Shown: one piece after another, positions 37,201-48,111 of the stretch
Position numbering within the stretch: position 1 is the stretch's first letter
Layout: each line of letters opens with the position of its first letter
Assembly (NCBI GenBank): GCA_003864495.1
Contig: ML133420.1
Location: 751,915-815,914 of the forward strand
Source of the DNA: Nemopilema nomurai
Taxonomy: Eukaryota > Cnidaria > Scyphozoa > Rhizostomeae > Rhizostomatidae
DNA length: 64,000 bases
Reading direction: 5' to 3'
Program-made: the position numbers and the translations under genes
Notes under the pieces: model-generated
Seen by the model: the letters and a program-made list of their open reading frames with translations, nothing else
Told to the model about the DNA's origin: nothing
Databases searched by the model: none

Positions 37201-40200
37201 CTGTAATTTATGGCATCAATTGTTACCCAATGTTTCATGGCTCTTTGCATGGCTCTTTGCATGGCTATTTTGCACTCTCTTTGTTCCTTTGCCAAGCCAT
37301 AACTTGTTTTATGTTTTACTAAATTCCCCAAAAGGTATTTTCAGTTATATATCTACTTTTTTGATGAACCTAAATCTTTGATGATAAGGTACCATAACTA
37401 AATGTCATATTATGAAACCAAAAGACATTTTTTTAAGTACATATTAATTGAAGATTTTGATATAATGAAATCTTTAAATTATTTTTGCCGTCGTTCTGCT
37501 AATTACAGAAAGTCCTCAGTTCTGTTACGGTGTCTTATTCACGAAGTATTATTCTATCCCAAAAAGCGAAAGTGTTGTATCTCTTCATTCAGAAAGCATT
37601 GTTTTTTTAGGAGGCGTATTTTGGGGCCGTCTGCAAGTGAGAAGAAATGGCTGTACTTCTTCTTATTCACTCTCTTGGGATTTAGTTACCCAATGTATTT
37701 TTATCATGTAGGTTTTACATCTACTTTAATGTCATTTTTCTGTAGATTTTCTCCGCTGCATTGTTAAAACCACTGCTGATCAATAAAATCTCTTTTTATA
37801 CCTCAGATCCCGTCCTGAGAGTTTGTTAAAGGTTTTAAACATATAAAACGTGTATCGTTTTTGCATCCAACTTGGAAGCACTATTTCTATCAATCCTCAT
37901 CTCAATCAATCAATTTCTATCAATCCTGGAAGTGCTATTTCTATCGTTTGGTAAACAATGTGATTACTTTAGGGTGCTTTATTTCTTTTTTAATGAATTG
38001 ATTTAACTTTCAGTTCAGTTTTTTATGGAGTGTGGAGCAGTACTGGAATGTTATTTTCCTGTTTCTTAACGCGGTTATGTGGTATTCATTTATCATAACA
38101 TCAAAGTCAGATCCTGGATTTCTTCCTTGCAATTCGGATGAGTACGATCTGTCCTTGAAAAAGGTAATCATTGCAATCTGCATTTATTTTTACAAGTGAA
38201 TAATTACACACAAATCATATAGCTACTTTTACTCAAATGAATGGGAGATTCTGTCGACTATTATGGCGTTGCAAAGCACAGCAGATGCAGAGCACATAGA
38301 AGGCCTTTTGGTGAGATATAGACCACACCGGTGCCCCAGCGCTCCCACGACTTTTTTTGCACAAGTGACCATGCAAGATAAACCTATCTAATGAACAATA
38401 ATGAACAAAATTGAAAGTAAATGATGCAATAAGTAATCCAGACAATTTGACGAGAAGTTGGATGAAGATACCAAATATACAGTTTTGCGTGAGAGATTCA
38501 AAGCTCACGTGATCTGGTTTGTGCAATACGGATCCGATCACTCACGTTAAACGAAAAGGCCTGCTGAATTTGATATATTAAATCGATCCAATGTCATTTT
38601 GTTATAATACCAAGACTCTTTCACACCCCGTCTATTGCCTCTTTCTCTACAGCTGTAACTCTTTCTCTACAGCTGTAATTTATGGGCTTCTTTTGTCTTG
38701 TGAAGCCCTATGATATCCAACTCAAGCTCGGATATTTTGCTCTAAAGTGATAAACTACTGCTACGTTGTTGGGATTTTGCTTGCCAGTGATGTGTATCTA
38801 TTGCTCGTCTAGGTTGCTGTTCACAAAGAGTGGGAGATAAACTCGGAAGACAATCCTCTTTCACGACTCTGCCATACGTGTCGCTTGCTACGCCCTCCTA
38901 GATCAAAGCACTGTCGAATTTGTAACAGATGTGTGAAACTGATGGACCACCATTGCCATTACATACATAACTGTGTCGGGCCCAACAACAGGTGGGATAT
39001 GAGTATAAGTCATTTATAAAGTGTATAAGTCATGTCAAGTCACAATAACGCTTCATTATTGCTATAAGTTTTCCTGTTTTTCGTGTCAAAATGAATATTA
39101 AGCTTTATTCCCAGTCGCAATCTTTGGCATTTGCTTTTTAACGCCATGCAATGTACGAATAGCTGGTATTTGGACATCTCTAAAATCTGTCAGTTTACTG
39201 GTAAATGTATTTATCATTGGTCAATGAGTTACCTGCGTCTAACACCATGAATCTACAAACGTGTATTTTGCAACCGCATTTGATATTCGAGTAATCTCCT
39301 TCAGAATTGATCTAATATTGTGAAGATATTGCGCAACGATCATGTCGATCCAAGCATTCTAATGCTTCGCCTTTTTATATGTCACATGTTTGTGCCTCTA
39401 TATACCATTCGCGGACTCAACGTATTCTGTACTGAGCCTTGCTCCGCTTCCTTCTCACCTGTCTTAATGTAATTTCTTTTACAGGGTCATTTTCCTGGTG
39501 TTTTTCCTCGCAACCATTGTATCATCCTATATTGCAGTTTATCTCGCTCGGCTGGTAGTCAAAGAGTACGGATACACCATTTTCAGGGTTCTTTTTTTCA
39601 TCCTCTATGGACTGGCTTCACCTGTTTTCACCTACACCCTTCTGGTTATTGTAAGTATTATGTTTTTGTTATTATATTATATTATATTTCAATGTTCACA
39701 ATTCTGCTTTTTTATAATATTGCTACCCACGGTTTAATATTTCATTTGGATGGAATGGAATTATTTATGAGACAAGAATGAAAACTTTAAGATATAGATA
39801 TCTATTGAAATGCCTCATTTTTATAAAAAGTTGTTGATAAACTCATGAAAAAAGTGTTCACAAAATGATTTTTCGGGATATTTTGTTCGGCCTGTCTAGT
39901 TACGTTGTTTGAGTGTTCTATGATATTTAACGATTGACAACGGAAAAGATTCAAAATTTTTCGAGGTTAATGCATCGAAAAGTGAGTCTTGAAATACGAT
40001 GTTTCTGGAGCAGCTCTTGCTGTGGTCCTTCGTGGCACAGCTGCAGTCGTCTCAATACGAATTTGGTGCCACGAATAATGTTCCCATTTCCCATTTTCGG
40101 ACAAGACTAACAGAGTTGATCTTCATTGCGCCCAAGCATATCTGTCACGTGATCGGTCTTATTCATATATGCAAGCATAAAAATAAACTAGAATCAAGCA

Positions 40201-41896
40201 AGCTAGAGTTAGATTTACAAGTCCAAATAATCTATCTGTGATGAAGCATCCTATTAGCAGAGAGTAACGAAACGATGCCAAGACAAATGCACGTTCGATT
40301 CTTTTCTGTAGCTATTTGTGGTTTCAATGCGGCAATGGTGCTGAGTTTCTTGCGCGTGACTCGGTCCTTTTCGTTGTTTCTCCTTTTATGTTGAAGACTC
40401 CATGTCCCAAATATTGAGACGAGTTACCAATCCTAGAAAAATGCTTAATTCCTTTTTTATTCGATTTGCAAAACGAAGCAGTTCTGTCGAATCGTTTTAA
40501 AGTTTCTGATGTCGTTGTTACATGTGTGCAAAATTGTTTAATCTTCTGCGTTATATTGATACTCTGTCAAGAATCATTTAACCATCTTTACTGATGATTT
40601 TAAACCAGAGTGGGCTATGGATCTCCTTTTGACATCTGAAATAGCGACGAGAACTGACCGAATTGACATGTCAATGTTTCCCTCTCTCGCCTGTTTAAAT
40701 GTGGCATGTTGAAGATTTCCAACCAAGCTTTTAGCTATGTGAACATGCCTCGGAGCTATGCAGTTCCAACCTTTTGTATCTTTATTGATAGGCAGAACGC
40801 ATTGTCATCAGAAAATAAAACAGAATGCTTTGAGTGTTGCCGATAATTTTTTGACGGGGAGGGAGGGGGCTCTTTTGATTGTTTTTATGGTAGGAAGAAG
40901 GCATGCTAATTGTTGAAGTTATGGGGTAAATTATACGATGACCATTAAACGCTATGTTTTACGTAATGACGTGTCAGCCCCTAGGAGAAATTGGGGGTTA
41001 TAAAGACTACCGGTACAGGGCCAACAGCCCCAAACTTTATATATATATATGAATCAAATGCTCCATCAACTGACCTATTGAACCATGTTAAAAGTTCATG
41101 CTCAAAGCCTTACTATTCACTCAGACGACCTTCTTGTTATCAAATACACATGAGAGCCGTCACAGCTAAAGCCCAAAACGGCACAGCTTTTAGTATGGAC
41201 CGTGGCCCGATAGCTCAGTTGATGGCCCGATAGCTCAGTTGATAGCCCAATAGCTCTGTTCACTCCATGTGCTTTCATATTTATCCATTTAACTTGGAAT
41301 GATTGACATAAACTCATGGAACGTTTGTAATGAAAGGCAAGCGCGCCTATACTCTTATTTGTTTGTCTTAGATGTAGGTTTTAGATGTCTCGAATAAGGT
41401 TTAGATGCTCTAAGTTAAACATAGTGTTTGTTTAATTGATTTTTTCGCTTTAGAAGTAATACTTGATATATATGATTAATGCGTAATAGATGAATCTTGG
41501 AGCGAATGGTACTACTAGTGACCTGTCCTTTGCCACTCTGCTACTTTGCTACTCTGCTGCTCTGCTACTTTGCTACTCTGCCACTCTGCTACTTTGCTAC
41601 TCTGCTACTTTGCCACTCTGCTACTCTGCCACTCTGCTACTCTGCGACTCTGCAACTCATGACTGTAACAGAGGCTGCTGTTGTTGATTTGACTGCCTGT
41701 TTTGTTTTAGATCGCGCAAGTATCACTGAATCTAACAACGAACGAAAGAGTGAACATCTTGCGATATTCGTATCTAAGGGACCCTCAGAGCGGAACTTAT
41801 CGGAATCCATATGATAAAGGAGTCATCAAGAACTGGCTAGAGTTTCTTCATCTTCTTCCGCCCGAAAAACGTTATCAGCCTGGTCATTTAGTTTAA
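34298..41896 (+). CDS. Ankyrin-repeat DHHC-type palmitoyltransferase (N-terminus missing)
   Basis: A protein S-acyltransferase of the ankyrin-DHHC class (related to HIP14/ZDHHC17, ZDHHC13, yeast Akr1 and plant TIP1). It moves palmitate from its own DHHC cysteine to substrate cysteines at Golgi or vesicle membranes. Nine exons agree in phase: 34298-34704, 35362-35432, 35724-35786, 36266-36393, 37611-37707, 38014-38163, 38813-38991, 39485-39650 and 41711-41896, giving 481 residues. The first four encode about six ankyrin repeats (SPLHWA, KPIHWAC, TPLIYA, NALHWAA, TPLHLAC, TPIDLA). Then come TM1 (37640-37700), TM2 (about 38040-38100), a DPG motif (SDPGFLP), the zinc-binding Cys-rich domain [15 protein letters not shown] then CxxC, and the catalytic DHHC (about 38944-38955) with NCVG. 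TM3 and TM4 follow, then TTxE (LTTNERVN) and a PaCCT-like [14 protein letters not shown]. After DHHC the usual Pro-Trp is His-Tyr. Only four TM segments are seen, against six in HIP14. The first exon here starts inside repeat 1, so upstream exons are missing. Confidence 0.93.
36453..36518. repeat. 29-bp tandem duplication in an intron
   Basis: Two identical 29-bp copies (36453-36481 and 36482-36510), beginning GCTACATGCTTTTCGAAAAT, plus the first 8 bp of a third. They lie 59 bp after the donor of the fourth ankyrin exon. Perfect identity means a recent duplication. Confidence 0.9.
41197..41257. repeat. Three tandem copies of a tRNA 5'-end-like 20-mer
   Basis: The block GGCCCGATAGCTCAGTTGAT occurs twice in tandem, followed by a third, changed copy (AGCCCAATAGCTCTGTT). 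Each resembles a tRNA acceptor 5' strand plus A box (TAGCTCAGTTGG), as in lysine tRNAs. There is no anticodon arm, no B box and no T-arm downstream, so this is not a tRNA gene. It lies in the last intron of the ankyrin-DHHC gene. Confidence 0.6.
41531..41656. repeat. 8-bp satellite next to the last DHHC exon
   Basis: About 15 copies of an 8-mer of the form GCTACTCT, with alternating CTACTTTG, CCACTCTG and CTGCTCTG variants. The array is pyrimidine-rich on the transcribed sense strand and ends about 55 bp before the acceptor of the last ankyrin-DHHC exon (41711). Open frames running through it (41490-41687, 41497-41814) are artefacts of the repeat. Confidence 0.9.
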
Positions 41897-41977
41897 AGCT
41901 TGTAGACCACTCTTTCATCACTTTCCATTCCCAGACATCAAACTATTTCCTGGAATCTCCCTTTTTCGTGCTTTTGA

Positions 41978-41983
41978 AATAAA
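41978..41983 (+). promoter_or_regulatory. Poly(A) signal of the ankyrin-DHHC gene
   Basis: AATAAA lies 82 bp after the TAA stop at 41894-41896, on the coding strand, at a typical distance for a short 3' UTR. Confidence 0.55.
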
Positions 41984-44900
41984 GACAACTTATTCGTCGC
42001 TTCCCTATGCACTAACGACGCCTCTCGCTCACTGCTGTCCATGAATGCTGCTTTTCTATGCAAAGATGCTTATGCACTCATTGCACAAAGTGTATTTTCT
42101 TACGTCCATCGTTGCAGCACGTCAAATATACAAGTTGGTTTTATAACGCAAAACTTGATTTTATATCAAAGACTTCCTTAGTTGTGACAGCTCACTCGAT
42201 TTGAAATTTAACCTATGTATTCTTGGATTGCATTTCCACTTAGCCATTATGACTACGTGTATTTTCTCCCCGCCAGATGTTGCTTAAAGGGGCCTAAGCA
42301 CGAGCGCGTGCATTTTGTGTTTCGCACCTATCCAATTAAATAACACTATATCATAATACATGCTAGCTTATTCAAAACAGAACATAATTATCGCTAGTGA
42401 TATGGCTTGTATCGTTAGTAGACTTGGGGGGTTTTAATCAAGAATTATATGAATTTTACTGGATAAATATCGCGATGTAAGTCAACGTAGTAAGTAGGCG
42501 GGCTGTATGCGCTGTCTCGCGTTAATGAAAATGCTGGTGATATTTTTCTTTTGCTTTCTGTATCAATGAAGAGCCTATAAGCCAAGCGTAATTTGTTTGT
42601 GTGAGAAAGTGTTTTGTTTTTGCCCCTCAGATGTCTGTATGATTTTGCGTCTTGACTTTGTCATATATGTCAAGTCTGAAGGGAGGAATGAGCTGCTTTT
42701 GATTATTCTTGCCCTAGAGGTTCCTTTTCCATTCATTGGGTCGATTAAACGAGAAAAGTGTAGCCAGGAGTTTAGCAAGCCTGGGATATCATGGTCAACC
42801 ACCACTCAAGCCTGTATTTGGCTGAATTTGTTGATTTCAAAAGCTTTTCAGGAGCAGAAAAGGGCGCTGCTTACAGGTCAGCAGCTGGTATAGAGGTGAG
42901 CTTAGGATTCCTTTGTATTGTTGGATGGAACTAAGAGATGTTGATGTAAATGCACCCACGACTGTTACAGCATAGAACCTTTAACTGAAGCAGAAGTATG
43001 ACAAGTCCTCCCTAGCGCCCATTGCAAAGGCAAACGAGTAAAGGTGTATTAATACGACTAGCTCACGGAATATTTGCCATGAATATGAGTTGACGGATGA
43101 GATGTCAGTCAAGCAAAAGTGGATAATCAAAAACATGCTTCTCCTTCCTTTTATTACTGGGCGTGATTTTATCACAAACTGAAGTGACCCTTTCCAACTT
43201 CCTTTCCTTGGTACAGCACTATCTAAAAATGACATTCTGTCATTCTTTCCTGACTTGTACTAACGCCATTTGTTGCTTTGCCTTTGCTCATGTCATCTAC
43301 TTGTTCATCCCATTCATATGAATTCGTTCAATATATTTGGTTTGGTTAGCCATGACAAGCCTTGAAACAGTTCACACACATCTGTTCTGACAATTCTTGG
43401 CCCGTACATATTGTCTGATTGTAAGAATGGAGCAGTCAAGTCGACAAAGCACGAAAGGCTGAATTAGAGAGCGGATCAATCGATGTTCTAATTCCTCATT
43501 AACAAAACTACTTTTTCTGATTGTTCATGGTTGTTAGATACAGGCGAATCCTCTTCAGTTTCATACCCTGGACGTTAATAAAGCCATCACGAAAAGGAGT
43601 GTGAACACGTTCACACGCGCAAGAAGACCATTGCATGTTGATTAATTTACTCTCGTGACAATGAGGCGCAGTGTGTGCAAGAGACGCAATCGACACTAGG
43701 CTAAAGGAAATCGCGTTTGCAGAAAATTGGAGCAATTGTTCATGTTTTGATAGTAAATGTTTCAATTATCTGCAACAGTAAAGAGATAGTATGTAACAAT
43801 GCAGAGGAAATGCCGCTAAACAAAAAGAAAGTCATCATCTCTCTTTCAAATGTGTCGTATCTGCTCCAATGCCAATCTCACTTTGGCAAAGACATACAAA
43901 AGTAGCTTATAGGTAATCTATATCTATTGATCTGGCTGCAGTGATAAATTGGTGGATAGCATGGAGCAAAGGGACAGTGCCACATGCTTTTCAGACACGT
44001 GGCATGGGTGACCAGGTGACTACCAATGAAGGGGCACGGCCTTCGACTCACCCCAATTGATTAAAGGCATCCAGCAACAAACATGCAAATGAAGGTTTGA
44101 AAGAGAAATTATCCGAATTAAAAGCTCATTGGCGATGATCACAAACTTCTATAGACAGTAACTATCACTATTAAAATGTAGTTGTCTTTGAGAAATACCC
44201 GAAGATTCCATCGTAATTTCTGCGATTGCACGGAAGAATTTGTTTAGGTTCAGACTTCGTTCCTTTTGTCAGTCAAGAACGAGACCCAAGCATTAGATGA
44301 AGAAATACACGCGGGAAGTGTTGCTTTTACGAAACTTCAAATCAGGAAAAATCTGATGTTGTATGGCCGCTCTTTTGAAATTTTTGAAAATTTGATAAAG
44401 TTGGTGGCTAACCCAAATTTTCTCTCCCACACGATGCTTCTTTTTGAAAGCTTTCCCATTCTTGTTGTAGCTACAATTATTAGAAACAGTCTTACTTGTC
44501 AAAGGATTGAAAGTCGCTTGTACATTGGACCTAGAAGCGCCCGACGAACTAGGCGCCTGAATTAGCTAAATATGAGTGCGACTGTACCTAGCCAGCGACC
44601 AGCGTCGATGAATGAGGATTTGCGAAAACCAGGCCTTAGATTCATACCATGTTGCATAGTGGTGATAAGGAGCAGCACGTTGTCTAGAGGAGCAAGATTA
44701 ACCATGAGGGTCGTCCATTATACAGCACCAGGTTCCACGTGGAACATTATGTAGCAAGCGTTGCTGCGCACAATTGAATCAGATCCAAGGTGAATAAAAC
44801 AAACATTTGAAAAGTACGTCATAATATAGGGACGGTAAAGACAACAAAGTAACCAAAGAGAAGAATAGAAGGGAGGTACGAACTATTAGAGAGAATTGTT

Positions 44901-47746
44901 TGAATCTATGAACGGTGCCTAGAGTGCGTCGCTGATGCTTTTCCGCGCATGAGTGATCTTACTGACGCTGACATGGTGTCGCAAGTATTGCTAGAACCTG
45001 GGGATATTTGTGGAAAAATCGGCTGGATAGGACAAAAGCTTGATTCAAATTTTACAAGCTTCTCATCTTCTATATTTAATATCGGTTAATTCCTTTATAG
45101 TTTCGTTTCTTTATAATTTTATTCATTTATCCTTTCATTCCTTCATTCTCATTCCTTCATTCATTATAAAATCGTACTAGCTAGACAGTAAACTTGCCTA
45201 TTTAGGGCTACCGGAAATTCTTGTTTTATGGGTAAAATGATGAAAAATCATCAAATTTTTCTGACCCTTTATTTTACGCTCGACTTGCACGTGTGAAGGT
45301 GTCACCAAGTGTTCCACATTCTGCAACTCTAGATAACGTTAATTGGAACCAAAGGAAGATTAAGAATCTCTTTGTGAGTTTAAAAGGAAGGAGATACGAT
45401 TGGTACCCTTGAAAATTCTGATGTAAGAAATTACTGCCTTTATCGGCAAGGATGATACCATAAAGGAAATAAATTCGCCACCTGTTTGCATTGATTGTCT
45501 CTTTCTTTCATTTGTTTCATTCTATTACATTCATTTTCTCTTTCTTTATTCATTTACCTCTTTCATTTATATTTACTCCTTCGGTCTTTTTCAATCACCA
45601 TAGAAGTTTGAATCGTAGCGTTCAAATTATTTGTCCTAAAAAAGCTGTCGCGTCATAATGTCGCGTTTATTTTGGTAGAGCGCTTTGAAATGCACTTGTG
45701 GCGTATATGACGGTTCTAAGCTGATACTCCCAGTTTGGGCAAGAGTTTGCACTAATATCAATGTGATTGCAGTTTATGCTTTAGCAAAAATAGCGAGACA
45801 AGTATTATTGTCATCGAATGTCAGTGAGACGTACTCTAAATTGCCAAAGATTTGCAATGCGCTACTAATAAATCTCTGCAACTCTTAAGACTTTCAGCAA
45901 ACAATGGATCCAATCCGCAAGTCGGCTAATCAAATGTTTTGATACAGAGAACACCGGTTGAACCACGACTATTACACACACTTTGCTACCAGAAATAGGG
46001 GAAAACAAACATTCTCTAGTATCAAAATTCACAGAAGCCGAACCACCAGGTTTTCAATAGCTACGTAGGAAGATAAACTGGATAATAAGTATTTGAAAGC
46101 TTAACAAACCAACTACCTGTAGAAGCGGCGTATTTCTCTTAGTTCTTTGACTGTGTTACACCGAGGGGATTGGTCACCAGTCGTTGGTTTAAAATGATGC
46201 GCAACAGTGGGCAAAGTACGCGAGTACCGCAAAGACCCTTATCTGTTGTCTATATCAATATGTGAATCTTCGCTAAACAAACAAATTGGTCGTGTACAAA
46301 ACCCTTCTTGCTGTCTTTGTCCATTGTCTAGTTCCTTATCTTTTTTAAACAAAAGACAAACTATATTAGAGATTGTTGCGGGCAAGTAATAAGTCATGCA
46401 GCATTGTGATGCAGCATTTGTCCATCTTGATATGATGATTTAAAGTGGTGTTGTTTGCTTGCTCTAAAACTGTCATTAAGCATTAAGAATGTTTACAGAC
46501 GTTTTTCCTTTAACGCGTTACAGACATTTCCTTTGCAAGGTGAAGATAACAACCTTTTCGATTCCCCTCTTTCTAAAGTCTCCTTTGCTCAACTCTCAGT
46601 TTCAACCTTCTATGATTCCCAACCATGCATCCAGCACCAAACATGCCAAACTCAAGAACAATATGCTTTTTGCTAGCTGCCTCGTTACCTTGGTCCATTC
46701 TGCAGAATGTGGACGAGGGGGGCCAATAGAGAAACTATTTCAATATGCTCTGGGCAAATTAAGCACAGTCGAAGAGAATGTAGTAGTAATCTACTAATAG
46801 TATGAAAAGTGATTAAACACGGATTCCTAAGAATGCCTATAGACGAGCATCCACAGAAAAACAGGAAAACATGATTGCTGACTAAGCAACTTGTCAGACT
46901 TTTTGTTAATACATTTTTGCAAACGCAGAGATGCAGTTCACCAACTGTAAATTAGCAGGCTTTGTGCCAACTTGTGTCTAAGAGCATGAAAGGTGTGAAG
47001 GGATTCCGGTTTCAGGAAAAGCCTGAATCGCAGTTGCACTTTTTGTGTAATTACCAACATGGGGTAGGAACTGAGAGCTCACAAGTATGGATAGAGTTTT
47101 CTGCACGAAGAGAAGAAGCAACACTCTGTATTGCTCATTAATGAACCAAAACATTTAATCTGGCAATAACACCAGAGTCAAGAAAAAAGTTATAACTTTC
47201 CTCCGGCTGCCATGTTTATGACTCAAACCTTCCTTTATACCAGCTCAAAACGATATTTTTAACGATCACTTTCTATAACAAAAATTACTAAAAAATCGTC
47301 CTCAAATTCGGCAAAATTTTCCTTCCGCTACCAGCCATAGAGCCGTCAATGTTTCTGGACCATGAGCAACACCTAAGGGATTCTTTCACCACATCCTCAT
47401 TCGCTGCCTACAAGGAAGGGCTCAGGAATCTGTTGGCAGCAAAGCTGTAACAAATTTCAAGAAGGGGCTATCAAGGTAAAATGTGATGAGCCGAGTAATC
47501 CTCTTTTTGGCACCAGCCGAGGGTGCCAACCCACTGTGGAGGAGATGAGGATCAATGATTGAGTGCAGTGGAGACCAGAATCTCTCAGTGTGCCGCAATT
47601 GGTGTTTAGTCAATTCAAGGTTTAGTTTCGCGTATATTTTGTGGATGACTGGTTGAACGAACACGCGACCAGCTACTCCCAGTATTATCAAATTGGCTTA
47701 AATGCTGATTTATCATTCTCTAATTGACTTAACTTTTGATGTTCAG
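41984..47746. other. Long gap upstream of the 48.1-kb tail exons
   Basis: It probably holds introns and upstream exons of the gene ending at 48111, but only one is suggested. The stretch 47440-47475 has an acceptor GGCAG, an open frame encoding about 12 residues, and the donor TCAAG|GTAAAA, ending in a phase that fits the exon at 47747. T/C-rich low-complexity stretches built on CATT and CTTT lie at about 45110-45175 and 45500-45580. Confidence 0.35.
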
Positions 47747-48111
47747 TACCGAATACAAAACGGAATGCGTCACTGTTTCTTCCAAAGAGATGCCTAATAG
47801 GACTGAAACATCTTCGGTGCAAATAATGATAGAACTCGAAAATGTCGTTGATATGAGATTTGGCCTAGAAGGATTACAAAGGCATTCTAGTCAGAATTCG
47901 GTACGTGATGAACTTATGTCTAGCATTGCGTGAAGCCATTTAAGCACCAATTGGTAATGGCTGATTTTAACGTTAATTGTGGACAAGAGCAAGCCATTAA
48001 AGCAATAAAGAGTAGTAACAGTTCTGTGGATGCTACTATTTTTTGCAGAGTTTTAATCAAAGCAGTGAAGGTGGTGGCAATAGTGCGTCAATGAAGGTCA
48101 ACGGAAATTAA
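47747..48111 (+). CDS. C-terminal tail exons of an unknown gene
   Basis: Two phase-matched exons: 47747-47900 (acceptor TTTTGATGTTCAG, donor AATTCG|GTACGT) and 48049-48111 (acceptor TTTTTTGCAG, ending in TAA). Together they encode about 71 residues. The sequence is hydrophilic, rich in Ser, Thr, Asn and Glu (KEMPNRTETSSVQIMIELEN, then HSSQNSSFNQSSEGGGNSAS), and ends MKVNGN. There is no membrane segment or known domain; it looks like the cytoplasmic tail of a larger protein, but that is inference. The strong splice signals and matching phase are the evidence. The upstream part of the gene is unresolved. Confidence 0.5.

Noticed and set aside
41197..41257. tRNA-Lys gene
   Set aside because: Only the 5' strand and A-box-like part are present, repeated. 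There is no anticodon stem, T-arm or B box downstream.
41490..41814. Open frames with a repeated [12 protein letters not shown] peptide
   Set aside because: They are produced by reading the 8-bp satellite in two frames; only the end of the second overlaps a true exon, and in the wrong frame.
42597..42893. A 98-codon + strand frame as an exon of the gene ending at 48111
   Set aside because: No clear donor in the right phase and no motif; open frames of this length occur by chance in this window.
47422..47691. An 89-codon - strand frame
   Set aside because: No ATG with context, no splice support and no homology that I recognise. It overlaps a better-supported + strand splice pattern.
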